Below are positions 34,842-45,652 of a DNA stretch of 64,000 nt, piece by piece. The stretch covers positions 19,282,361 through 19,346,360 of the forward strand of contig NC_134051.1 of the NCBI RefSeq assembly GCF_965140245.1, read 5' to 3'. A program made the position numbers and the translations under genes. This DNA is from Athene noctua. Its lineage: Eukaryota > Chordata > Aves > Strigiformes > Strigidae. Within the stretch, counting starts at the first letter, position 1, and every line of letters starts with the position of its first letter. A model generated the notes under the pieces. That model did no database searches. It saw only the letters and a program-made list of their open reading frames with translations, and was not told the origin of the DNA.

Positions 34842-37800
34842 CTCAGTAACCAACCGTGGTGAAGAAAGTAGGTCACCTTGTGCTTCAGGGCTACAACACG
34901 ATCAAAGGAATTTGTGATACCTCGGGAGCTGGTGGGGGGAGAGCGGGTGTGGGCAGTCTTGTTCTCAGGATCACGCTAACTAAAATAAATAAATCTTCCA
35001 TCTCTCTTCAGGGAATATTTGGGTTTGGAGATGGTGCTGCTGAAACAATGCTACTTTGCTGGAAAGCCACTGGCTGAAAAGGGTTGAGAAACGTTTTCTA
35101 GGCAGGAGAGATGGTCTTTGCCTTGTGCTGCCGCTCGCTGCGGTTCGCGTGACCCTGCCTGTCGGCAGCGGCTCCCGAGCTGCACGGTGAGTCTCTGCCT
35201 CTCGCCTGCTCCCAGCCCAGCCTTTTGCCTGCGTTATTTGTACTGACAGTACAAGAAAACTCATCCCTGCAAATGGTTTGTATAAAGGAGGGGGCAAAAA
35301 AAAAAGTAAAAATCATTGAAGCTTGCCTGAACTGCAAGGCGAAGGTCAGCTGTGTTGCCCCAACCAGCCAGCTGTGGTGCGGGAGCTCGGCCCTTCCCCT
35401 TGCCACCTCCTGCCCCGGGCACCTTCCCTGGTGCTCCCAGGGGTTTGCTGGCCCTGCCTGCAGGAGCTCGCCGGCTGCCACCGACCCCGTGCTGCCTGAC
35501 CAGGCTGGGGGCCGGGCCGGGCTGGGGCCGGCCCCGGGTAAGGGCACAGCCTGGCCTCTTGGCCACTGGGTGTCTCAGATGGGCCCTGACTTTAGCTCTG
35601 GTCCGTGTCAGAGCCACACCTGTGTCGTTCTGTTGAAGATCCCTTCGAAGTACTTGAATAGTTTCCTCTTTCCTACTGAACGTAGGGATTGTGTCTGTAA
35701 CAGCAGGAGCTTTGGGGTCATTGGTAGGAAAAGTTCTGGAAGTCTCCCATGGTGAGGAGACGGGGATGTTGCTAACGGGTCGTGGAGCGCCTGCCAAGTC
35801 GCGTCTCCCCGCCGTCCCTCCCGTTCCGCGGCAGCTGGGCTGTCCCTCCCGTGCGCTGTGCGTGCGGGGAGCAGGGTGACGTGGGACCTGCGGGGGGGAC
35901 GACAGCCGGGCTGGCTGCGGCCCTGCGGCCGGCTCTGCAGGGAGCCCCCCAGGGCTGGGCTGTGGGGGGCTGCAGCTCCTGCTGGGGGGCCCTGCCAGGG
36001 ACCGTGGGGAGCGGGAAGGGGCAGCAGGGGAAGGGCCTCTGGTCGTACTTGCTGTTCTGGAAGCAAGATGCTGTTAATCCTCTTTGCTTCTCCCAGGGTC
36101 TGTGGTTATGAAGGATTTGCACAAGGAGGCTGCTGAGCGCAGTTGTCATGGCAAACCGAGGGAGTCGGAGCACGTGGTCCTTGCCTGCCTCCGAGACTCC
36201 TGTCACAAATTCTTCCCGACAGGTACAAGAAAATCCTCGTATCTGCTCCTGGGTGTTGATCCTCGCTCTGTCCAAGCTTCAACCACAGTTTAGGTGATCG
36301 CACTTTACCGTGTTCCACCCACATTAGCCATGCCTGAGCACTGCCTACTCACTCAAAAGATGGATAAAAGAAGTCCTCTTCTAGAAAATTAACTTATTTA
36401 GTTCCTTACAGAGATTACCCAGCTCTAGGAACTGAATGAAAAGCAGTTGTTAGCTTGGTGCTTAGCATCCCAAGCTTCTCTGCAGAGTTACCAGTTCCTC
36501 ATTTCAAGCTTACAAGATTTTTCAGGTCTTTCTGCTGCTGAGGCATGGAGAAATGTGGTTATTGAGGACAGAAACGCTCTGTTGTAGGCTCCCCGCGACT
36601 ATCCCAAGGCCGACAAGTGTTGGGTAACTGCAGGGAGGACGCACACGTGTGTATGGGACTAGCAGCATCCGTCCCTTCTTTGAGAGCTTGGTGGATTTTA
36701 ATGTTAAATGCCAGAATTAAGGTCTGAGTGTGGCTTCATCCTACTGGTTATTTTCCCTTCTCAAAAACCAGTCTACTCTGTGTGTGCAGAACTGACCCAA
36801 ATCTGTCCCCGCGTTCCAGCAGAAAGCGGTAAGTCTGTATTAAGAACCCTTGGAAATTTCCATCTGCACTCGAGCATTACGGTAGCAATTAGAAGTAAAA
36901 CTATTATGCAATATGGGATCTATAAATGGGCAGAGGTCAGCTAACCTGTGTTACTGCTATGAGCTGCAAATAATTCTGCAAGTTCTCATTCAGTAACAGT
37001 TGTGTAATCATTGAGACTATCAGTCTCCAAGATAAATACGGTAAAGATAAGGCAGTGTCAAATGAGTTGCCTTTGCCTTCTTTATTGCTTTTTAAAAGAG
37101 CTGACCACGGCTGCTGGCTGCGCTGGGGTCTCTCCTTGCAGCAACACCATTGTGCAGCACCGAAATACGTTGTTGGTAGCTTTTTTTATAGACATGCAGT
37201 CGCAAGTCTGTCCTATGAAATGTGCTGGCACTGATTCTGCAGAGACTCCACGTACGCTCAAGTCCCACACTTCAGCATTGTTCAATGTTAATGGCACTTG
37301 AGCTTGTCCTTCAGTGTCCGCTGAAGTGCTTTTTTGAGTTTGGGTGGGATGGTTCGTATAGAAAAGCAAATGAAAGGTTGCGGATCCGTGGGATGAAGCA
37401 GAGAGAAACAGAATGAAACATTGCTGGGGGGGGGCTGGATAAAATAGGGCGTTTCTGTCCAGGTAGATGGAGATGGGAAATGTTCTCTACGGTTCCTAAA
37501 AAGGATCTTTTGAAGCTGTTGCTTGTTTTGTACCACCATTTCCTGTACTAAACTAATTGACACAGTTGCTGTTGTCATTTATTTAACAAATCGGTGCAAG
37601 CACAAACAAGGACAAAAATAAGCGTCTGCTAATATGAACAGATTTATCTGTTCTCATCCCCACGCCTTTTCCCACGAGCGTAGTTTCTGTCAAGCTTACT
37701 CAGTAAACCTTGGTGCCAAGTATTTAATCTTATCCGTGAGGGGCAAAGGGTGCTAAGAGCAGGGTGGTTTTCTTTGTGTGTTAGGGGCATCTCTAAAGAA

Positions 37801-40800
37801 AAGGCAGGTGCTGGAGCAGCCTCTTCTCAGAATGACAGTGGAGTAACGTCGGATTGCGATGGAGCTTAAATTAGGTCTGCAGCAACCGCTTATTACGTGT
37901 TGGGGAAAGCGTATCCTGCTCGAGAGCTGTGAGGGCAGGGAAGTCACAGTTCAGGGTAAGCATATGAGAAATCCAACACCACCTCTGCCAATTCGTGATG
38001 ATAAATATAGACGATGTATATTGCTGCTCTGATTGCATGGGAGAGTCCAGGCAGCCCCGTGCGTGCCGAGATGATGCTGTTCCCTTCGAGGCTCGGTGGA
38101 GCCCTCGGGCTGGAGCTCCTCGCTCTGCCCGTGCTCCTCTGGCTGGCAGTGGGACTTCTGACCACGCTGAACACCTCCACGTCCCTTTGTCTTGCAGCTC
38201 CTCTGGCGCTTCTAGTGTAGCACAGCTGAAAACTTGGGGTAATTCCTACATAGGTAGTTTGTATTTTTTCCTCCCGCGCTGCCAGGGCCCGTCCTGCCCC
38301 TTTGCTGGGATGAGTTGGTGATGAGCCAGGTGGCTGCTCGGCCTCGTTGTCCATCAGGAGGTTCAGGTGGGATTTACGTGCTTGAGAGCACTTCAGGAGC
38401 CACAGCTGAAAATAGCATCCTTATTTTATTGCTTTGGGTTTGTCCCTGTATTTGATGTTAACTTGGATTATGTACAGGGAGTGTTATTTTCCCTTGTGAC
38501 CGCCCTCACGCCGAGGCAGTGGTTGGAGAGCAGCAGCATTCCCCAAACTCCAGCAAGGAAGGCAAGAGACTACCCGCTGAACTGCTCAGTTAGCAGCACA
38601 TCAGCCACGGCCCTGCAAAAAATGTTTTCGTTTCCCTAATCTTCCAAAACAAATCAGTCAGTGTTTTGCACAGTGCTGATATTTCCCGAGCCGGTTGCCT
38701 CCAGCGGTTTTTCCGTCAGTGCTGCGTGGCAGCCACGGGATGCCCAGGCAGTGCTGGCGGGCACTTGGCTGGAGCTCCTGCTGATGGGGGGGAAAAAGGT
38801 CCCTCAAGATCACAACATTGGGTCCTGTGCTTAGCAATAATTAATTCCTTTGTTGCCCGAAGGCAGAGCATTTCCTCTAGAAGGCTCGGGCAAACATCCC
38901 TGCTCCCTGAAGAAAAGCGGTAAATGTTTAAAAGCCAAGGACATGGAGTTAATCTTCACTTTTGGGCTGTGACCCGCCAGCGCTCCGGGCGCGATGGCAT
39001 CGCCGGCAGCAGCGTTCCTGCGCCGTGTCCGTGGCAGCAGCGGCTGGGAGGGGCCGTTTGCTGCCTCTGCCCTGGCCGAGGAGCGGCAGAGCCGTGGGCT
39101 GGTGCCCGGGGCTCGTCCACGCCGCTGCCCGGTGCTGCCGGTGGCCTGGGGCCGCTCGGCCGCCTCCTGGTGCGCTGACACGACGGCAGCAGAGCTTGTT
39201 CAGCGCTTTGAGCTGCTGGGGGGAAGCGCCAGGTGAAATCTGGATACGTGTTACACTGATCTCTCATGAATACCCCAAAAACCAACTGAAATGTGGATTC
39301 CTTTCGCCCGAGTTAATGCCTCCAGTGAAACCCTGGGCTGGTTGTGCTGGGGGCTGTGGTGACGGATGGATTCGATGTACCCGGGTCCAGGTGACTCTGC
39401 TCTGTGAGCTGATGAGGCTGGGTCAGGTTTTTTCCTGTTCCACAGGTCTGTGCAGGGGGTTCAGAGAGGAGCCCCAAAGACCAACCAACCCCAGCACTCA
39501 CTCTCCGTATTCCAGTGATTTCTATAACCTGATGCCAAGACCTTTTGTCTGTAGGAACCAAGCTCTTGGGAGGGGAAACGCGTTGACAGAGGCTCGTTTA
39601 GAGGTGCCTGAACTGGGTTTCCCTCAGAGCTCTGGCCCAACCCTTGTCTATCGTGTGGCCAGCAACAGCCCTCCCTGGGACAGGCAAGTGGAAATTTCCT
39701 TCCCATCCCCAGTGTCTTGTGAAAACATCATAAAACATCCGTGGTGTTCTTTACCCTTGCTTACAAGAGGGGGAAAAAAAAATAAATCTATAAGCCCCAA
39801 TCCTTACTTACCCACTACAAACACAAAACGTGGCAGGCAATTGCTCAAGGAGGTGAAATGCCACAACGCTCGTCTCCTGCGGGGTGGGTTCTGTCCCCGC
39901 TCGGGCCCGATCCCTCACGGGCTGTGGGGAGGTTCGGTTTGAAGTGTCTGAGCAACATCAACTTCCCCAGCTGCTGGTGGGTCCCTTTGGCACCCTGGCC
40001 AGCAATCCTCCGTTTGAGAGCAGGGCGAGGGGAGTAGGGGCCCCCCAGCTTGAGGAGCCCTGGGCAGGATGAGGGTTAAGGGCTCAGGGAACCAGCTTTG
40101 GCCGTGGTTCAGGCAGGCTCCGTGGGTAACTCAAGGCAAATCGGTCACTTCACCGGCTCTCTGGGCTCTGTAGGATTTTTCTTTACCTGCTCTCTGTGGG
40201 GATTGCTGATACGTCTCTCCACGCTGATGCTGTCTTTAAGATTTTAAAGGCCTTTAAGCGTTACTGACGTAACACAAGTTAAATCCCATGTGTGTGCCAT
40301 GCCCAGCAGTACCAACGTTGGGCAGTTTTTGGAGGCGTCTGCCCTCCACACCTAAGCCAGGACACTGCTCCGAGTCCTGGGCTGGCTGCGAGGGGCGCCA
40401 GCTTGCCTCCCCCAGTCAGGGTGATGCCTTCCTTGGGGTGCAGCCTTCCCCCCCTGCTCCTCCCGTGTCCCCTCCCACACATGTTTTGGGGCTCTCAGCT
40501 GCACCGTGCTGGGAAGGGCTCTTGTCTCTTGTGTTACACCTGGCCTTAGACTTAGAGCTAAGCCTTGGCCAGGAGTGAATTTTTTCCCCAAGGAGTGTTT
40601 TTTCCCTCCCTGGAGCTACACGAGGCCTTTCCCAGGGTGCCCTGGCTGCCTGTGTGCCCCCGTGGTGTCAGGGTCCTCCCGGCATGTGCCACCTCTTGGC
40701 ACCACAAGCAAGTAAAAGCCACCCGGGGAAGGCTCCAGCTGGGCTTCGTGTAGGTGCTGGCGCTCTGGGTATCTACATGAAAGGGATCCCATCCTGAGCC

Positions 40801-40887
40801 TTGGCAGAAAACCCTAAAACAACAACAACAAAAACCTACAGAAAAAAAAAAAAAACCACCACCCCAAGCCTTGAACCAAGGAATGGC

Positions 40888-40970
40888 AGTGATAAAGAGC
40901 TTTTATATTCCTGGGGGCTGGCCTATCAGCTTTTATTGCCCCCTTTTTTTTTTTTAAGCAATGCAAATCC
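40888..40970 (+). promoter_or_regulatory. AQP8: AQP8 proximal promoter candidate
   Basis: A short AT-richer block 180-265 bases before the AQP8 ATG. It holds TGATAA (GATA-type, about 40890), TTTTATATTC (TATA-like, 40901-40910), a reversed GATA site CTATCAGC (about 40923-40930), TTTTATTGCC (40931-40940, reverse of the CDX2-type GGCAATAAAA) and ATGCAAAT (40961-40968). GATA and CDX factors are typical of gut genes and AQP8 is known from intestine and liver, so the grouping makes sense, but it is prediction from motifs only. Confidence 0.45.
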
Positions 40971-41150
40971 AATCCATTTTTTAGAGCCTCCCATCCACTA
41001 CCTCTTCACACCGGAGCGGGGAGGGTGCCAGCCTTCCAGCAGGACACGCGGGGTGCTCCATCCCTGCACCAGGACCCCTCAGAAGCAGCTGCATCCCCGG
41101 TTTCTCCAGCCCCTCTGCAGGACGCTGCCTGCTCTGCTCCTGCCCTGCTC

Positions 41151-41404
41151 ATGGCCGCTGTGGAGCGTGGTCCCCCGCTGGTGAAGGAGGTGCTGGACAT
41201 GGACATCCAGTCCAGGCCCTCGCAGCCCCACTGGTACGAGCGCTACGTGCAGCCCTGCGTGGCCGAGCTGCTGGGCAGCACGCTCTTCATCTTCATCGGC
41301 TGCCTCTCGGTGGTGGAGGACACGGGGGGCACGGGGAGGCTGCAGCCCGCCCTGACACACGGGCTGGCCCTGGGGCTCACCGTCGCCGTCCTGGGAGACA
41401 TCAG
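41151..41404 (+). CDS. AQP8: AQP8 exon 1 (residues 1-84)
   Basis: 254 nt from the ATG to GACATCAG/GTAAGG. It encodes the N-tail, helix 1 with C51 (TLFIFIGCLSVVE) and helix 2 (QPALTHGLALGL, H70). The human N-terminus is only two residues longer. Confidence 0.94.
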
Positions 41405-44400
41405 GTAAGGGGGGGGTCGGCCCCGGGGGCTGCGCCTGCCCCCCCAGCCGCCACCCCTCTGCACCCCCCCGCCACGGTTTCCGAGCGTGGGCAGGAGGAG
41501 ATGCTCGGGTCTCCCCACACGCTGCCGTTAGGATCTTTCCTCCCCAGATATTAGTGGCTGCAGGAGCTCCACGCTGCCATCGAGCCTCTGGGCTAACGGC
41601 GCGGCTGCTTTGGTGGTGGGCGTCCGTGCCACCTTGGGCCTGGGGGAGCTCGCTTGGCTGTTGAGTGTAACTTTTAATTTTTAGCCCCTTTTAATAAAAA
41701 TGGGCAAAACTGAAGTCAGCTTTTCCTTCAGAAAGCTGAGATGTTTCCTTTTAAAAGGATGTCAGAACAAAACATTCTGACCCGAGCATGCTACTCCCCT
41801 GTGTATTTTCAGGTGAAAAATTTGGATTCCATTTACAAATGGTTTCAGTGACTCAAAAGCAACATTTAGACAAACCTGCTCATTGTTTGACGCTAAGATG
41901 TAGATTTATCCTGAAGGAAGATGAAACAGTCCCTGTGAGGTTTCATTCCCTTCCCTCCAGTCAGCTCTGCGCAGCCCAGGGACGGGGTGGCTCCAGGCTG
42001 TCCCCCCCAACACGCCGGGCTGGGACACGCACCCCGCTCAGCCGAGCTCGTGTGTGAGCCCTGGAGCCCGGAGCAACCTGACTGATAGTTTATCAGTACC
42101 TGATTGGGAGGGGTAGTGCTGTGGGGTGAGGTTTGACCAGCTGGGACTCACAGATCAGGGTGCACGGGCTGGCAGTGCCTGTTACACCCCAAACCCTCTG
42201 CGCAGTGAAGCCGGGGGTGAGGGGAGCAGCGTGGTGGGGCTTTGTGATGAGGGGCTGCAGAAACATCTCCGGGGTCCCCCGTTAGCTCTGAAGCCCGGAG
42301 CCAGCTCAGGGTCCTGCGCAGGGAGATGTTTTAGCCTGAAGTCAGGTTTTAGAGATTTGTGTCTGGAGAGGAGCCTGGCTCGGGATGCTCGCGGGCAGGG
42401 GGGTGGGTGCTCTCGCCACGGTTTATTTGCAGACACGTCCTCCTTTAGCACCCGGGTGCCCACCCGTCCCGGGGGTATTTGCAGCCACAGCCCTGCCCGG
42501 CCGAGGCGTTTGGTAGCCTCAACAGCACTTCTTGCTCTGCTGTGATGGGTCTTTAATTACAGGGGGAGAATAAGATGTGATTATAGTTCCTAGACACTCT
42601 GACTCATCGGCTTCACCAGCAATTATTATTAGGGCTGATTGGTTATGAAACTTGTTCGTTAACACGTGGCTTGTGGTAATCTGTTTTAATTAGAAGGTAC
42701 CTGAGTCTGTCTTGCATGTGGCCTTCGAGATGAATGATTTGGGTCTCGTATCGAGGTGATCGCTGGCTCCTGCTGACCCTTCCTGGGGCCGTGGAGGGCA
42801 GCACGCAGGGATGTGGAGAGACCAACCTGCCTGCCCTTGCCCTTACATGGAGCAGGGGCAGATAAACCCCGAAAATCCTGGCAGAGGCCTCAGCCCTGCC
42901 TGACAGCACTTGTCCCCTTCCCTGCCGCCCGGGGACGCACGTCCCAGCAGGCTGGGTCCCGGCTCCATCACTGCTGTGGTGTAACCCCCCTGCACCGGGG
43001 CTTCGGTGCCCACCGCACAGCCAGGGGACACCCCCTGTCCCTGCTCCTTCCCTGGAAACGCCTGGGGGTCTCTGGAGTGGAGCCCCCCCGGGGGTGCACC
43101 CCGCACTGACGCTTCTCTCTCCTTTGCAGCGGAGGCCACTTGAACCCCGCCGTGTCCATGGCCATGTGGCTGGTCGGCGGGCTGAACATCACCATGCTCA
43201 TCCCTTACTGGCTCTGCCAGCTCTGCGGGGGGGTGCTGGGAGCCGGCCTGGCCAAGGTACAGACCCCCGGGGAGCCTCTTTAGCCAGGGCTAATGCTGGG
43301 GTGCAGGGCCCCCCCGCTCTGCCCAGCCCCGGGGTCCCCAGCAGCAGTGACGGGGAGGGCGGGGGGGACTCTGTGCATCGGTTCTGCCTGTCACTAGGAG
43401 CCCTGATGTCTCAGGAGGTGACGGGGCTGTGGGGCTGGCCTGGCGCTGGGGGCCGGGGCGCCCCGTTCCCCCTCCCAGGGCTTTCGCACAGCTCGCCCCC
43501 CGCGCAGGCTCGGGTCAGACGTGGGGATGCCGCCTCTGCACGGCGCTGGGGCCCGGCTGATTCATCCTCAAGGGCAGCTGCTCTCCAGAGTCTGTCATGG
43601 CGGGCTGATCAGGCCCAGAAGGATGCTCGGGACCCCGCAGCTCCAGCCCCTTTCACCCGCGGCGTTTCCCTCCGCTTCTCAGGGCGCTTTTGGATTTGCG
43701 TTGGGTGCTGCCCGTTGCCGTTGGCCGCTTCAACCCCTCCCCGGGCAGCTGGGTGAGGCTCATCCCGGGAGAGCCCTGCCTGGCTCATTATCTCTGGTGA
43801 TGCTAAGAGCCTTCGCTAATGAGTTTATATTTGCCAGGCGCTTAGGCTGGCTTTCAGGAGGAAAGTGCTGAGATTAGCTCCTCTTTAACCTGATGCTACA
43901 CCCACGCTCTCCTGAGGGTGAGCACATATGCCCGCTAAAGGCCACAATATGGAGCGTGTTGGGCACAAACCGGGCGTCCCCCCGTGCAGGCCGTGGCGCC
44001 GAGCGAGCGCTACGTCAACGCCAGCGGAGGAGCCTTCAGCAGCATCACGGCCGACGAGCAGATCCCCGCCGTCCTCGGGGGCGAGATCGCCATGACCGCC
44101 TTCCTCATCCTCGTGGCCTGCATGGGCGCCGTCAACGGGAGGACCAAGACCCCGCTGGCCCCTTTCTGCATCGGCTTCACGGTCACGGTCAACATCCTGG
44201 CAGGGTGAGCGCACGAGTCCTCTCCCCGGGCAGGGGTCAGGACGGGACCGCCGGCTGCGGGGAGGGTGCTGAGCAGAGCCCAGGGGGCGGCCCCAAGCCC
44301 CCAACATCGGTCAGGGTCCCCCCGCTCCCCAGGGGCGCCCGTGCCCAGGGAGGGATGTGGCAGGACCTGTCGGCCTGAAACGGGGGAAAGCCGAGCGCAC

Positions 44401-45652
44401 CACGGGGGTGGCAGACGGGCCCGCTGGCCCCTCGGCTATTTCTGGGGAGAGCCACGGGGCACAGCCCGGCCGGGCACGGGACAGGCCGTGGCCCTGGAGC
44501 CGGGGCAGCCTCGCCGCGGGCTGATAAACCCCAGGGGCCGTGTTTGCCGTGGGAAGCCCTGAGCGAACAGGGGCTTTGTCCCGGAGCCCGCGTGTCCCCG
44601 CGGAAGCGCTGCCGGGCCCAGCAGCGAGCGGCCTGGGCCTCGCGCCGCCGCCATGCGAACCGAGCGCCCGCGGTTATGAATGTTAATATTGTTTAGTTAA
44701 GGCAGTGCCCCCTCTAGCGGGATCCCCGGCTCTTATTTAAACACCGCACGAGCCTCCTGTGCAAATATTTATCTGTTGCAGTTTTCTTTAATCTGTAAAC
44801 GCCGTCGTCTCTCCTGCCCCGCTCCGCTGCCTGCGCGCGGCACAGAGCTTTCCCTCTTTAAAATCCCGGCTCCCGGCAAGCCCCAAAATAGACTCGGCAC
44901 TCGGGTTTCTGCCCCACGCGCCGGGTTTTCCTCGAGGGCTCACAAAGCGAAGGCTGGTGCCCACTGGCAAGTGGCCACCTGAACCTGCCGACCACCCCGA
45001 GCGGGGCCAGACCCCCAGAAAGGCGCCCGGGGGGGTACGGTGGTGCCCAGTGCCCCCACCCAGCCCGTGCATCGCCCTGTCCCGGCAGCGACGGGGACGG
45101 AGCTGCTCTCCTGTCCCGCAGGGCTGATGCGGCTGCTTGGTTTTTCTTTCAGCGGTGCCGTGTCCGGAGCCTGCATGAATCCTGCCAGAGCCTTCGGGCC
45201 AGCGCTGGTAGCAAACTACTGGGACTATCACTGGGTTTACTGGGTAGGGCCCATGGTCGCTGCCCTCCTTGTCAGCGTGCTGGTGAGGTACGTGATGCCC
45301 CTGTGGTGAGGAGAGCGGTGCAGGCTGACACCCCCCTTCCCACCCCCTGCCTCCCCGGGGCTCTGCCCAAGGCTGCGAGCAGCCGCTTTCCCAGAGAGAG
45401 ATCCAAGGGTTGAAGGCTCCTTCCCCTTCTCCTTCCCGTGACAGGGCAGCAGCAAAGATCCAACCCGCGCCCAAACCCGCGTGTTTGCTCCATCCGCGCC
45501 TTCTCGCGGGGTGAGCCCGGGCTGGGGCTGTCGCTGTGTTTCTGTTGCAGCCTTGCAACAGCTCAACCGCTTCACCCCGAGTTTTCTTTCTCTTTTCACC
45601 TCCCCAAAGGCTCCTGCTCGGTGACCAGACCACCCGCCTGTTCCTGAAGTGA
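41151..45652 (+). CDS. AQP8: AQP8, aquaporin-8 (complete, 5 coding exons)
   Basis: Six-helix channel for water, ammonia and hydrogen peroxide in plasma and inner membranes. Five exons join in phase to 774 nt, 257 aa (human 261). Both NPA boxes are intact: 90-92 (GGHLNPAVS) and 208-210 (GACMNPARAF). The filter residues H70 (human H72) and R211 (human R213) are present. C51 in IFIGCLS matches human C53, the redox-sensitive pore cysteine. N137-A-S is a likely N-glycosylation site in the external loop. Predicted helices lie at about 38-55, 66-84, 104-124, 158-178, 183-199 and 226-246. The first in-frame ATG is 41151; an AG at 41119-41120 could open this exon after a 5' UTR intron. The gene lies downstream of LCMT1 in the same orientation, as in mammals. 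The span includes introns. Confidence 0.96.
41405..43129 (+). other. AQP8: AQP8 intron 1
   Basis: 1.7 kb, mostly GC-rich. An AT-rich island at 42545-42710 contains TAATTA twice (42554-42559, 42687-42692) and CAATTATTATTAG between them; it looks like a regulatory element. Confidence 0.85.
43130..43256 (+). CDS. AQP8: AQP8 exon 2 (residues 85-127, first NPA)
   Basis: 127 nt between ctttgcag and GCCAAG/GTACAG. It encodes GGHLNPAVSMAMWLVGGLNI and helix 3, ending GAGLAK. Confidence 0.96.
43257..45152 (+). other. AQP8: AQP8 introns 2 and 3
   Basis: Intron 2 (43257-43989) has an AT-richer patch at about 43785-43945. Intron 3 (44205-45152) is GC-rich apart from an AT island at 44680-44795 with TTAATATTGTTTAG and GCAAATATTTATC. 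No other gene was seen. Confidence 0.85.
43990..44204 (+). CDS. AQP8: AQP8 exon 3 (residues 128-198)
   Basis: 215 nt between ccgtgcag and GCAGG/GTGAGC. It encodes the glycosylated loop (SERYVNASGGAF), helix 4 (MTAFLILVACMGAVNGRTK) and helix 5 (IGFTVTVNILA). Confidence 0.96.
45153..45287 (+). CDS. AQP8: AQP8 exon 4 (residues 199-243, second NPA)
   Basis: 135 nt between ttctttcag and GTGAG/GTACGT. It encodes GAVSGACMNPARAFGPALV, with filter R211, and helix 6 (YWVGPMVAALLVSVLV). Confidence 0.96.
45610..45652 (+). CDS. AQP8: AQP8 terminal exon 5 (LLLGDQTTRLFLK, stop)
   Basis: 43 nt: the acceptor ccccaaag completes the arginine of LVR, then LLLGDQTTRLFLK and TGA (45650-45652). It matches the family ending GDGKTRLILK. 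Confidence 0.92.

Larger units (their letters stand above)
30861..40880. other. LCMT1-AQP8 intergenic region
   Basis: About 10 kb in which GC content rises to the right. No known gene was recognised. It holds a 235-codon ATG ORF (31142-31849), a terminal-exon-like block at 34624-34841 followed by AATAAA (34984-34989), and a small tandem duplication near 33.4 kb. Several 95-130 codon minus-strand ORFs (33651-34040, 34098-34436, 34538-34825) are about as long as expected by chance. Confidence 0.7.

Noticed and set aside
44705..44720. CTCF-like GTGCCCCCTCTAGCGG
   Set aside because: On the reverse strand the core has two extra G between the AG and GGC parts of the consensus, so spacing does not fit.
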